From Planctomycetota bacterium (GTDB taxonomy: Bacteria; Planctomycetota; Phycisphaerae; Phycisphaerales; SM1A02), in NCBI GenBank assembly GCA_016873255.1, contig VGXR01000001.1, positions 53,261-117,260 on the forward strand: a DNA stretch of 64,000 nt, written 5' to 3'. The first letter of the stretch is position 1. Each line of letters begins with the position of its first letter. The notes under the pieces were generated by a model. That model was not told the DNA's origin. It did not search any database and was given only the letters and a program-made list of their open reading frames with translations. A program made the translations under genes and the position numbers. Shown here one piece after another: positions 7,184-15,081 of the stretch.

Positions 7184-8242
7184 ATGCCCACCACCTCCCC
7201 GCCGCCCGCCGACACGTGGTGGATCGACGCGCACCTTGACCTGGCGTACCTGCACCTGGTGCGCCCGGCGATCGATGCGGAGGCGCCCGATCCCGCAGCA
7301 CGCGGCGTCAGCCTGCCCGCCCTCGCCCGCGGCGGCGTCCGCATCGCGCTCGCGACGATCTTCACGGAGCTCGGGCCCGAGGCCGCGAGCACGCCCTGGG
7401 GCTACCTCGATCCGTCCGACCGCGAGGGCGCCCACGCCGCGGGCGTTCGGCAGCTCGAGGCGTACGAATCGCTCGAGCGCGCCGGGCGCGTGCGGATCGT
7501 GCGGTCGGCGCAGGACCTCGACGCGTGCGTCGCGGCGCCCGCGGGCGCGGCACCGGGGCTCGTGATCCTGATGGAGGGTGCCGATCCGATCCGCACGCCC
7601 GACGAGGTGGCGTGGTGGCACGGGCGCGGGGTGCGCGCGGTCGGCCTGACGTGGGCGCGGAGCTCGCGCTACGCCGGCGGCAACGCGGCGCGCGGCCCGC
7701 TCACGCCGGAAGGGCGCGACTGCGTGCAGGCGCTCGACGCCTGCGGCATCCTGCACGATGCGAGCCACCTCTCCGACGAGGCCTTCGACGGGCTCTGCGC
7801 GGCCACCGACCGGCGCATCGTGGCGACGCACTCCAACATGCGCGCGCGGGCGGCGAACGTCGAGCGCCACCTCACCGACGCGCAGGTCGCGGAGATCGCG
7901 CGCCGCGACGGCATGGTGGGCCTCAACCTCTACGGCAAGTTCCTGGCCGAGGGCCGGCCCGCCACCATGGCCGACGCCGTGGCGCACGTGCGGCACGCGG
8001 CGGACATCGCGGGCCGGCACCGCACGGGCCTCGGAAGCGACTTCGACGGCGGGTTCCTGCCCGCGGACTGCCCCGCGGGCTGCGGACGGCCCGAGGAACT
8101 GCCGGCGCTTGCCGCCGCGCTCGCGCAGGCGGGGTTCAGCGACGCAGACGTGCGCGCCTTCGCGCACGGCAACTGGCTGCGGACCCTGCGAGCCGCGCTC
8201 AGCCGGCGGTCGTCGGATCGTTCAGCGGCAGCACCACGCTGA
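7184..8242 (+). CDS. Membrane dipeptidase family protein (peptidase M19)
   Basis: A 352-residue zinc dipeptidase of the renal dipeptidase type, which cleaves dipeptides and some D-amino-acid-containing dipeptides. The metal ligands sit at the spacing of the family: H17 and D19 (DAHLDL), E131 (LMEGADP), H195 (DASHLSD), H216 (THSN) and D286 (GSDFDGG). There is no signal peptide or membrane anchor, so it is likely cytoplasmic. ATG 7184 lies 32 bases from the divergent DUF2752 gene. Its 3' end overlaps the convergent ParA-like gene by 44 bases. Confidence 0.92.
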   Translation: MPTTSPPPADTWWIDAHLDLAYLHLVRPAIDAEAPDPAARGVSLPALARGGVRIALATIFTELGPEAASTPWGYLDPSDREGAHAAGVRQLEAYESLERAGRVRIVRSAQDLDACVAAPAGAAPGLVILMEGADPIRTPDEVAWWHGRGVRAVGLTWARSSRYAGGNAARGPLTPEGRDCVQALDACGILHDASHLSDEAFDGLCAATDRRIVATHSNMRARAANVERHLTDAQVAEIARRDGMVGLNLYGKFLAEGRPATMADAVAHVRHAADIAGRHRTGLGSDFDGGFLPADCPAGCGRPEELPALAAALAQAGFSDADVRAFAHGNWLRTLRAALSRRSSDRSAAAPR

Positions 8243-9494
8243 CCGGGCCGCTCGGCGTCTCCGCCACCACGAGCACGTCGAGCAGCACGCCCGTGCCGTG
8301 CAGCGTGATCGCCTCGCGCGCGTCGCCGAGCAGGATGCGCTCGCGCACCTCGAAGCCGCCCTTCAGCTCGGGGAATGCCATGCCGAGCAGCTCGCGGTGC
8401 ATCGTGGCCCAGGTGTGGGCAATTCGCACGCGGGCCAGCTGGTCGGCGCGGCCGACGATGTGCATGCGACGCTCGTCGTCGAGCGCCAGCTCGACCTCGT
8501 GGGCCACCGGGCACGCGATGCCCAGCGGCCGCAGCCCGCGCAGAAGCGGGACGAGGCGCTCGGGAAGCTGCGCCACGGGCAGCGCCGCATACGCGGGAGC
8601 GGGCCGTGCCGCGGGCGCGGGGCGTGCCGCAGGCGCGGGCGCGACGACGGGGTCGGCGGCGACGGGCGCCGGCGCGGGAATCGCGGGCGCCACCGGCGCC
8701 GGCACCGGGGCGGGTGCCGCCGACACGACGGGCTTCGGCTCGACGGCGGGCTCCATCGGAACCGGCGCCGCGTCGAAGCGCGACGAACCCGCGGCGCGTG
8801 CGCGCGAAAGCTCGGAGGCGAAGCCCACCAGGTCGGGACAGTCGGCGGCGGCGTACACCGCGCGCGCACTCGATTCGACGCGGCCGACCCGCTGCAGCGG
8901 TGCCAGGGCCTCGACCTCGATCCCAAGGAACCCGCGGGCCGCATCGGCCACGCGCTGCGCAGCGGCCGCGGCGGCTTCGGGCGCGGCGCCCACCACCACC
9001 AGCCCCACGTGCGACACCGGCGCGCCGTCGTTGATGCCCCGGTCCGCGAGGTACTTGAGCCGCAGGTACGCGCCCGTCACCGCAGCCTCGTCGGCCCCGG
9101 TCAGGAGCACCATGCCCTGCCCCACCGCCAGCACCTCCTCGGGCGGGGTGTCAGCGGGGACGCAGAGCACCCAGCGGCGGACGCCGCTTGCGGCGCGGGG
9201 AAGCCAGCGCGCCAGCGCGCCCGGGCCAGCGGGCGGGACCTGCCGCCCATCGGCACGCAGGAGTTCCACGGTCACCTCGTCGCGCTCGAAGCGCACCAGC
9301 GCCGTGGGCCCGGCACCGCGCGCCACCTCGTCGGCGAACTGCGACATCCACGGCCCTGCCATCACCGGCAGGTTGCCCACGAGCGCCACGGTCACCTCTC
9401 CAACGGCAGGCGTCGGCGCGCCGTCGCGCGAGGCGCCGTTGCCGCCGGTGGTGAAGAGCGCTGCCAGGCTTCCGAACGCGTCGCTCGAACTCAT
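8199..9494 (-). CDS. ParA/MinD-like fold protein lacking Walker A
   Basis: A 431-residue protein directly downstream of parA. The first ~200 residues follow the MinD/ParA pattern: a first strand VTVALVGN at about 34-41, a helix, a Walker-B-like strand VRRWVLCVPADTP, then GQGMVLLTGADEAAVTGAYLRLKYL, which matches the MinD strand-helix after the switch. The Walker A loop, however, reads GNLPVMAGP, with no GKT/GKS, so ATP binding is unlikely. A linker of roughly 50 residues rich in Ala-Pro leads to a C-terminal ~110-residue domain of unknown type. ATG 9494 has GGAGG upstream. The pairing suggests a regulatory or structural partner of the ParA protein. It may be a degenerate FlhG/MinD homologue. 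Confidence 0.6.
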   Translation of the reverse strand: MSSSDAFGSLAALFTTGGNGASRDGAPTPAVGEVTVALVGNLPVMAGPWMSQFADEVARGAGPTALVRFERDEVTVELLRADGRQVPPAGPGALARWLPRAASGVRRWVLCVPADTPPEEVLAVGQGMVLLTGADEAAVTGAYLRLKYLADRGINDGAPVSHVGLVVVGAAPEAAAAAAQRVADAARGFLGIEVEALAPLQRVGRVESSARAVYAAADCPDLVGFASELSRARAAGSSRFDAAPVPMEPAVEPKPVVSAAPAPVPAPVAPAIPAPAPVAADPVVAPAPAARPAPAARPAPAYAALPVAQLPERLVPLLRGLRPLGIACPVAHEVELALDDERRMHIVGRADQLARVRIAHTWATMHRELLGMAFPELKGGFEVRERILLGDAREAITLHGTGVLLDVLVVAETPSGPVSVVLPLNDPTTAG

Positions 9495-9551
9495 CGATCC
9501 TCCGCGCTGCCTCCGCAGCCGCGCCGCCCGGCCATCAGCCGCCGGGCACAC

Positions 9552-10523
9552 TCAAGGAACGCCGGGTCCCGACGCCGGGACGCCCCCGGTCCGCATGCGC
9601 TGCGCGAGCTCCGCCGCGCGTCCTGAGCCTGCGAGCCGGGGGAAGGCGAGGCCATCGGTCCCCTCGGGGGGCGCGCCGGTGGCCTCCGCAACATACACGG
9701 GTGCGGCATGGGAGCCACCCGCCGATGCCGCGGATTGATCGGAAACGGCTGCCGGGGACGCCGCGATCCAGGCCGCGAGCCGCCGGAAGTCCTCGTGCGC
9801 GGGCGACCCGGGCGCGTACGCGACCACGGTCTGGCCATGGCTTGCGGCCTCGCGGAGCAGCTCGTGCTCGCGGATGGGTTCCGGCGCCTGGTGCACCGCG
9901 AACTTGCGCCCGATCGCCCCGAGGATGTCGTGCGAGAGCTGGCTGCCGTCACGATGGAGGGTGGGCACCACGCGCACGGCGGGCGCCCGGCCCACCTGCT
10001 CGCAGAGCGACCGGATGGTGGCAAGCTGCCGCTCGGCCCCTCGCAGGGCGAAGAAGCCCGTCTCCACCGGCACCAGCGCCTCGTCGGCCGCACGGAGCGC
10101 GTTGAAGGCGAGGTAGCCGATCGAGGGCGGGCAGTCGATGATGCAGCGGTCGAAGGACGGGGCCATGCGCTCGAGCATGCGCTGCAGCCTGCGGTCGCGG
10201 TCCGGGAGCGATGCCAGGCCGCCGCGCGCGCTCTCGAGCCCCGCGAGCGCCACGGTGCACGGCGCCAGCCGAAGCCCGCGCGAGACCTCCCACAGCCAGC
10301 CGAGCGGATCGGCGCCGCCCGGGGGTTCGCAGAGGAGGGCCTGCGCCAGGCCGAACTCGATCCGCGACTCCGGCACGCCCAGCCCCGCCGCGCAGTGGCC
10401 CTGCGGGTCCATGTCCACGAGCAGCACCCGCTCGCCGGCCTCCGCGAGGGCGGCCGACAGGTTGATGGCGGTCGTGGTCTTGCCCGACCCGCCCTTCTGG
10501 TTGACGATGGCGATCGTTCGCAT
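9552..10523 (-). CDS. ParA/MinD-family ATPase
   Basis: A 323-residue ATPase. The deviant Walker A KGGSGKTT (residues 10-17, with the signature Lys10 and Lys15) is followed by DMDPQGH (A'-type switch) and CIIDCPPSIGYL (Walker B). Such proteins dimerise with ATP and position DNA, polar complexes or other cargo. The catalytic part ends near residue 255; a ~65-residue Ala/Pro/Gly tail follows. There is no parB or parS beside it. Instead it is followed by a ParA-like protein without Walker A (57-base gap) and preceded by aroB. It therefore resembles an orphan ParA used for cargo other than the chromosome, but that is inference. Confidence 0.85.
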   Translation of the reverse strand: MRTIAIVNQKGGSGKTTTAINLSAALAEAGERVLLVDMDPQGHCAAGLGVPESRIEFGLAQALLCEPPGGADPLGWLWEVSRGLRLAPCTVALAGLESARGGLASLPDRDRRLQRMLERMAPSFDRCIIDCPPSIGYLAFNALRAADEALVPVETGFFALRGAERQLATIRSLCEQVGRAPAVRVVPTLHRDGSQLSHDILGAIGRKFAVHQAPEPIREHELLREAASHGQTVVAYAPGSPAHEDFRRLAAWIAASPAAVSDQSAASAGGSHAAPVYVAEATGAPPEGTDGLAFPRLAGSGRAAELAQRMRTGGVPASGPGVP

Positions 10524-10574
10524 CCGTGCGTCCGTGCACGCAGGATCGGCGGTGCGCGGGCGCGGCCTTGAAAG

Positions 10575-11687
10575 TCAGGCGGCGCCGACGGCGGCCCAGG
10601 CCTCGCGCACCCGCTCCGGCGGCACCCCGGCATGCACGCGGACGTCTCCGAGCGCGTGCGGCACCACCAGCCGCGCCTCCCCGGCGCGCCGCTTCTTGTC
10701 GCTGGCCATGGCGTCCATGAGGGCGCCGAGCGGGAGGGCCACCGGCAGGCGAACCGGGAGGCCAACGCGCGCAAGCGTGGTGCGCACCGCGTCCTCGACC
10801 GCGCCGGCGCAGCCCGCGACCGATGCGCCCAGCCTGCACGCGGCCACGGTGCCGACGGCCACCGCCTCGCCGTGGGTGAGCTGGCCGTGCGCGAGCGCCT
10901 CGATGGCGTGCCCGAACGTGTGCCCGAGGTTCAGCACCGCGCGCACCCCGTCCTCGCGCTCGTCGGCGCCGACGATCGATGCCTTGATGCGGACGTTGCG
11001 CACCACCAGCTCCCCGAGCGTGTCCGGGTCGTGCGCCAGGATCGGGTCGGCGCGCTCGGTGATCCAGCCGAGCTGCGCGGGGTCCGCGATCACGGCGTGC
11101 TTGACGCACTCGGCAAGCCCCGACCGCAGCTCGCGCGCGGGCAGCGTCGCGAGCAGGTCCGGGTCGCATGCCACCAGGCGCGGCTGCGCGAACGAGCCGA
11201 GCGCGTTCTTGGCGAGCGAGCCGTCGGCCCGCACCACGTTGACCGCGGTCTTGCCGCCCACGGCGGCATCGACCATCGCAAGGAGCGTGGTCGGCACCTG
11301 CACGCAGGGAATGCCGCGCATGTACGTGGCCGCGGCGAAGCCGGCGAGGTCGCCGACGACGCCGCCGCCCACGGCGACGACCGTCCCGGCGCGGTCGATG
11401 CCGGCCGCGAGCATGCGGTCGCAGAGGTCGCCGAGCGCCTCGAGCGACTTCCCGGCCTCGGACGCGCGCACGGGCAGCACGCAGGCGCGCGCGCCCTGCG
11501 CCTCGAACTCCTGCGCCACGACGCGCGCGGCAGGTTCCACCGCGGAATCGCACACCACCGCGGCCGCGGCCGGGCGAACGCCGCGCAGGTGCACCTGCAC
11601 GGCGACCTGCCGCACCAGCCCGCGGCCCACGAGCACGTCGTACGCGGCGGAGGCGGTGCGCACGGTGATGGCGGTCGACTGCGGCAT
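10575..11687 (-). CDS. aroB: 3-dehydroquinate synthase
   Basis: A 370-residue AroB, which converts DAHP to 3-dehydroquinate in the second step of the shikimate pathway, using NAD and a divalent metal. Visible motifs are the NAD-binding AVGGGVVGDLAGF, the substrate segment with MVDAAVGGKTAVN, and three metal ligands in SGLAECVKHA (Glu), LNLGHTFGHAIE (His) and LTHGEAVAVG (His). Length is normal. It lies 51 bases upstream of parA on the same strand; no other aromatic-pathway gene is nearby. Confidence 0.97.
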   Translation of the reverse strand: MPQSTAITVRTASAAYDVLVGRGLVRQVAVQVHLRGVRPAAAAVVCDSAVEPAARVVAQEFEAQGARACVLPVRASEAGKSLEALGDLCDRMLAAGIDRAGTVVAVGGGVVGDLAGFAAATYMRGIPCVQVPTTLLAMVDAAVGGKTAVNVVRADGSLAKNALGSFAQPRLVACDPDLLATLPARELRSGLAECVKHAVIADPAQLGWITERADPILAHDPDTLGELVVRNVRIKASIVGADEREDGVRAVLNLGHTFGHAIEALAHGQLTHGEAVAVGTVAACRLGASVAGCAGAVEDAVRTTLARVGLPVRLPVALPLGALMDAMASDKKRRAGEARLVVPHALGDVRVHAGVPPERVREAWAAVGAA

Positions 11688-11735
11688 GCCGGGGTCAGGC
11701 TACGCTCGGCGCGGCCCCCCGGGCGCGGCGGCCCG

Positions 11736-13187
11736 TCAGCACGGGCCCCAGTTGCCGAGCAGGATCCCGAGGTCCATGCCGTCGACCGTGCCGTTTCCGT
11801 CGATGTCTCCGGAGGGCGTGCCCCAGCCGCCGAGCAGGATGCCGAGATCGATGCCGTCAACCGTGCCGTTGCCGTTGACGTCGCCCCGGCAGGGCGGCGC
11901 CGCGACCACGAACTCGTAGCAGCCGCGGTCGACGATGGGCGCGGAGCCCACGCCCGTGTCGGGGACGCCCGGCGCATTGAAGTAGCGGACCGCGCCTGCG
12001 AGGTCGGTGGCCATGCCGCCGGCGGGCACGTAGGTGTTGTTGCCTGAATCGATGGCGGGGCTCGACTCCGACAGCGCGTAGTCGCCGGTGGCCGCGCCCG
12101 CGAAGAGCGGATCGGTGGCCAGGTTGCCCGTGCCGGTGAAGCCGCCCTGCACCGTGCACTGCGCGACGACGTTGGTGCCGCCGCCGGCATTCACCTGGTT
12201 GGCCGAGGTGGCGCCGCCGGGGCCGGTGTTGCCCCAGAAGATGCAGTTGTAGGCGTTGAGCGTGCCGCCCGAGGTGGTGTTCACGCCGCCCGCGGTGCTG
12301 GTGGCGAGGTTGCCGGCGAACGTGCAGTTGTACGCGCGCACGATGGCCGACGACACGCCGATCCAGATCGCCGCCCCGCCGCCCGCACCCGTGGCGCGGT
12401 TGCCGACGAAGAGGCAGTTGGAGTACGTGGTGTTGCCGCCGCCGTAGGTCTCCACCGCGCCCGCGCGCACCGCGGAGTTGTTGCGGAACACGCAGCGCGT
12501 GAACGTGCTGGTGACGGCATTGGTGTCGAACGCGCCGCCGTAGCTGCCGCCGGCGTTGTCGCTGAACTCGCAGTCGGTGAACGTCGCCTGCGCGCTGAAG
12601 ATGTAGCCCGCGCCGCCGCCGAAGGTGCAGCGGTTCTGCGAGAACACGCAGTTGCGCACGGTGGGCGCCCCGCCCGAGAAGACGAAGATGCCGCCGCCCT
12701 TGTCGTAGTTGCTCGACGCGAGGTTGGCGTTGCCGCCGCGGACGTGGAAGCCGTCGAGGATGGCGGTGTTCCCGGCGCCGGTGCCCACCACCACGTGGTA
12801 GGCGTTCTCGGCGGTGTTGGCGGCCCCGTTGTCGTTGCCCAGGAAGTCGCCTGAGAGCACGGTCACGTTCGTGCGCCAGTCGCGCTGCGAGCGCTGGGTC
12901 TCGGTGCCCGCGAACCCGCCGTAGATGGCGACGCCCGTCTTCATGGTGAAGCTCGAGGTGCGCGTCGCGTTGGCCGACGGCAGGTACGTGCCCGAGCGCA
13001 CCCAGATCTCGTCGCCTGCGACCACGACCGCGAGCGCCGTCTGCAGCGCCGAGGGCCCTCGGTACGCGTTGGCCCAGCTGGTGCCGTCCCCAGTGCCCGT
13101 GGACAGGCCGACGTCCACGTAGCGAGTGGCGGCGGAGGCGGAGGTGGCGATGACGAGGGCAAGCCCGGAGGCGATGGAGGCGCGCAT
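11736..13187 (-). CDS. Exported right-handed beta-helix protein with C-terminal dockerin-like repeats
   Basis: A 483-residue exported protein. Residues 1-18 form a signal peptide ending Ser-Ala-Ser-Ala. The next ~400 residues are the planctomycete type that begins RYVDVGLSTGTGDGTSW and continues as parallel beta-helix coils rich in Asn, Gly and Cys (repeated 'NC.F..N.A..GGG'), with a closing segment on 'true length' style SPAIDSGNN. The C-terminus has two dockerin-like Ca-binding repeats, each with D-N/D-G-N-G-T-V-D-G spacing followed by DLGILLG.WG. Carbohydrate or surface binding is likely. I chose ATG 13187 because the signal peptide starts there. No cohesin gene is seen in the window. Confidence 0.82.
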   Translation of the reverse strand: MRASIASGLALVIATSASAATRYVDVGLSTGTGDGTSWANAYRGPSALQTALAVVVAGDEIWVRSGTYLPSANATRTSSFTMKTGVAIYGGFAGTETQRSQRDWRTNVTVLSGDFLGNDNGAANTAENAYHVVVGTGAGNTAILDGFHVRGGNANLASSNYDKGGGIFVFSGGAPTVRNCVFSQNRCTFGGGAGYIFSAQATFTDCEFSDNAGGSYGGAFDTNAVTSTFTRCVFRNNSAVRAGAVETYGGGNTTYSNCLFVGNRATGAGGGAAIWIGVSSAIVRAYNCTFAGNLATSTAGGVNTTSGGTLNAYNCIFWGNTGPGGATSANQVNAGGGTNVVAQCTVQGGFTGTGNLATDPLFAGAATGDYALSESSPAIDSGNNTYVPAGGMATDLAGAVRYFNAPGVPDTGVGSAPIVDRGCYEFVVAAPPCRGDVNGNGTVDGIDLGILLGGWGTPSGDIDGNGTVDGMDLGILLGNWGPC

Positions 13188-13216
13188 GGTGGAGGTCCCC
13201 GGAGAGGGACCGGTCA

Positions 13217-13245
13217 AAGGTATGCGCGAACGGCGCGTGAGCAAA
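13217..13245 (-). promoter_or_regulatory. Possible promoter of the beta-helix/dockerin gene
   Basis: On the minus strand TTTGCT (13240-13245), a 17-base spacer and TACCTT (13217-13222) lie 30 bases before the start codon. The match to a sigma-70 consensus is moderate. Confidence 0.35.
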
Positions 13246-13280
13246 CAGCAATCGCCCAAGGACCGGAAACGAAGCCCGGA

Positions 13281-13440
13281 AGTGAGCCCATATGTATTGG
13301 AAGGACCCCCGAGGGATTGGAATGACCCCAGCGGGATTGGAATGACCCCAGCGGGATTGGAATGACCCCAGCGGGATTGGAATGACCCCAGCGGGATTGG
13401 AGTGACCCCAGAGGGATTGGAATGACCCCAGCGGGATTGG
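13281..13440. repeat. 20-bp tandem array derived from the 3' end of tRNA-Glu
   Basis: Eight head-to-tail units of exactly 20 bp run from 13281 to 13440, most reading AATGACCCCAGCGGGATTGG. The first two units (13281, 13301) are diverged. The unit at 13401 differs from the consensus at two positions. The ninth position in phase, 13441-13460, is the 3' end (acceptor and T-arm half) of tRNA-Glu(TTC) itself. The array therefore looks like repeated copying of the tRNA 3' end. No spacers are present, so it is not CRISPR. Confidence 0.9.
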
Positions 13441-13442
13441 AG

Positions 13443-13517
13443 TGACCCCAGAGGGATTCGAACCCTCGTTACCTCCGTGAAAGGGAGGTGTCCTAAACCG
13501 GGCTAGACGATGGGGCC
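13443..13517 (-). tRNA. tRNA-Glu (anticodon TTC)
   Basis: A 75-nt cloverleaf. The acceptor is GGCCCCA with TGGGGTC, including a G-U pair at position 2. The anticodon stem CCTCC/GGAGG holds loop CTTTCAC with anticodon TTC, and the T-arm contains GGTTCGAATCC. The discriminator is A; CCA is not encoded. The gene is followed immediately by the 20-bp array copied from its 3' end, and preceded by tRNA-Glu(CTC) on the same strand. Confidence 0.95.
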
Positions 13518-13589
13518 GGTGCTGCGAAGCCTGCCCCGGCAGGCGTTGTTTGTGAAACCGGCGCCTGGACGGGGCGCCGGTTGCGGGAG

Positions 13590-13664
13590 TGACCCCAAGG
13601 GGATTCGAACCCCTGTTCCATCCGTGAGAGGGATGTGTCCTGAACCGGGCTAGACGATGGGGCC
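13590..13664 (-). tRNA. tRNA-Glu (anticodon CTC)
   Basis: A 75-nt cloverleaf closely related to its neighbour. It has the same acceptor, an anticodon stem with loop CTCTCAC (anticodon CTC) and a T-arm GGTTCGAATCC. The discriminator is A and CCA is not encoded. The two tRNAs are 72 bases apart and probably form one transcript, this one first. Confidence 0.95.
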
Positions 13665-13680
13665 GGTTTCCGAGGGGAAG

Positions 13681-13686
13681 AGTATA
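13681..13686 (-). promoter_or_regulatory. -10 element of the tRNA-Glu transcript
   Basis: TATACT on the minus strand lies 16 bases before the 5' end of tRNA-Glu(CTC), the right place for a -10 box. No good -35 was seen at 16-18 bases. Confidence 0.45.
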
Positions 13687-13703
13687 CCCCAACCCCCGTG
13701 GAG

Positions 13704-14360
13704 ATGCACCTCGTTTGCCCCTTGGAATTCGAGCGCAACGCCCTGCGGGCCCTGGCCCGGAGGCGAAGGTGGACGCTGCACTGCTGCGGCCCCGGGGCGG
13801 CGGGCGTGGAGCGCTGGGCGGGGGCGTCGGTGATCCCGCGGGGCGCACGGGTCGTCCTGGCGGGCGTTGCCGGCGGGCTGCACCTGGAGGTCGCGTCCGG
13901 GACGGCGGTCGAGGTGGTCGAAGTCTGCGAGGCGGGCGCAGCGCCCACCGTGCCGCCCCTGCGGCTCACGGGGTTGCCGGCAGCACGGTGCCTCGCGGTG
14001 GGTGCCCCGCTCACCACCCTCGAATCGAAGCGCGCCGCCACCGAACTCCACGGTGCCGACGTGGTGGACACCGAGTCCGCGGCGTTCGCGCGCGTCGCGA
14101 CGCGCTCACGATGGTCGTGGACGATCGTCCGCGGTGTGAGCGACGGCGCCGAGCACTCCCTGCCCGAGGGGATCGCGGCTTGGACAGATGCGCGCGGGAA
14201 GACGCGGCTTGCGCCGGTCGCATGGGCGGTCCTCCGCGGCCGCATCTCGGGGGGCGAGCTGGCCGCGCTCGGCAGCCGGTCGGTGAAGGCCATGAATGCG
14301 GTGGCCGCGGCGCTCGATGCCGTGGACGCAGCCGACGTGAAGGAGCGCACCGGGCGATGA
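13704..14360 (+). CDS. Phosphorylase-superfamily protein (nucleoside phosphorylase/hydrolase-like)
   Basis: A 218-residue protein of the purine-nucleoside phosphorylase / MTA-SAH nucleosidase fold. Visible are an early CPLEFERNAL, a glycine-rich VVLAGVAGGLH strand (normally GxAGG), VDTESAAFARVA (the family's 'DMEsaA' substrate-binding segment) and IVRGVSDGAEHSLPEG, like the 'iR.vSD..' motif whose Asp is catalytic. It resembles the hopanoid-associated/futalosine-type sequences. Start ATG 13704 is preferred; an in-frame GTG at 13698 is equally possible. The stop overlaps nadD by four bases (ATGA). Confidence 0.75.
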   Translation: MHLVCPLEFERNALRALARRRRWTLHCCGPGAAGVERWAGASVIPRGARVVLAGVAGGLHLEVASGTAVEVVEVCEAGAAPTVPPLRLTGLPAARCLAVGAPLTTLESKRAATELHGADVVDTESAAFARVATRSRWSWTIVRGVSDGAEHSLPEGIAAWTDARGKTRLAPVAWAVLRGRISGGELAALGSRSVKAMNAVAAALDAVDAADVKERTGR

Positions 14361-15079
14361 CCCAAGAGACGAACCAGACGATGAGGCAAGGGATGAACCC
14401 AGACATGACGGAAGAGATGAACGAGCCCCTGCGCATTCCCGCTCCCGACGACTCGCTGCGGCCGATCGTCATCTTCGGCGGCTCGTTCGACCCGCCGCAC
14501 CGGCGTCACGTGGAGGTGGCGCGCGGCGTGGATGCCCTGCTCGAGGCCCGGCAGGTGCTTGTGATCCCGGCGCACAGGAACCCGCAGCGCGCGGGCGGCC
14601 CCGTGATGGACGGCCCGCATCGCCTTGCGCTGTGCGAACTGGCCTTCGGCGACCTGCCCGGGTGCTCGGTGCTGACCATCGAGCTCGACCGCGAGGGGCC
14701 GAGCTTCACCATCGACACCGTGCGCGAGGTGCTGCGGATGCAGCAGGAGGGCGGCGTGCTCCGCGGGCCGCTGCGGCTGGTGGTGGGCAGCGACCAAGCG
14801 CTCAACTTCCGCACCTGGAAGGACTGGGAGGAGCTTGCGAACCTCGCCACACCCGTGGTCGTGCTGCGCCCCCCGCACACGCGCGCCGACTGGCCGCGGA
14901 CGCTCGCCGAGCACATGGACCCGGCGTGGGCCGCGAAGTGGCTGTCGTGGACGCTGCCCATCGAGCCGGTCGAGTGCTCGAGCACCGAGGTGCGCAGGCG
15001 CCTGGCCGCGGGCGAGGAGCTCGGCGACCTGGTGACCCCGGCGGTCGGTGCCTCCCTGCGGAAGTTCGCCGCGGGCTGA
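14357..15079 (+). CDS. nadD: Nicotinate-nucleotide adenylyltransferase
   Basis: A 240-residue NadD, which adenylates nicotinate mononucleotide in NAD synthesis. The nucleotidyltransferase motif GGSFDPPHRRH is near residues 40-50. Next come IPAHRNPQ, a LVVGSDQALNFRTWKDW segment, and C-terminal SSTEVRRRLAAGE (normal ISST.iR). In the usual HxGH the Gly is replaced by Arg (HRRH). The first ~33 residues are not part of the fold and carry five ATG codons in one frame. The true start may be any of these, perhaps the one giving MNEPLRIP. The first ATG overlaps the upstream stop (ATGA), so I kept 14357. Confidence 0.88.
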   Translation: MTQETNQTMRQGMNPDMTEEMNEPLRIPAPDDSLRPIVIFGGSFDPPHRRHVEVARGVDALLEARQVLVIPAHRNPQRAGGPVMDGPHRLALCELAFGDLPGCSVLTIELDREGPSFTIDTVREVLRMQQEGGVLRGPLRLVVGSDQALNFRTWKDWEELANLATPVVVLRPPHTRADWPRTLAEHMDPAWAAKWLSWTLPIEPVECSSTEVRRRLAAGEELGDLVTPAVGASLRKFAAG

Positions 15080-15081
15080 CG

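Noticed and set aside
13281..13440. CRISPR array
   Set aside because: Units are contiguous 20-mers without spacers and no cas genes are near; they copy a tRNA 3' end.
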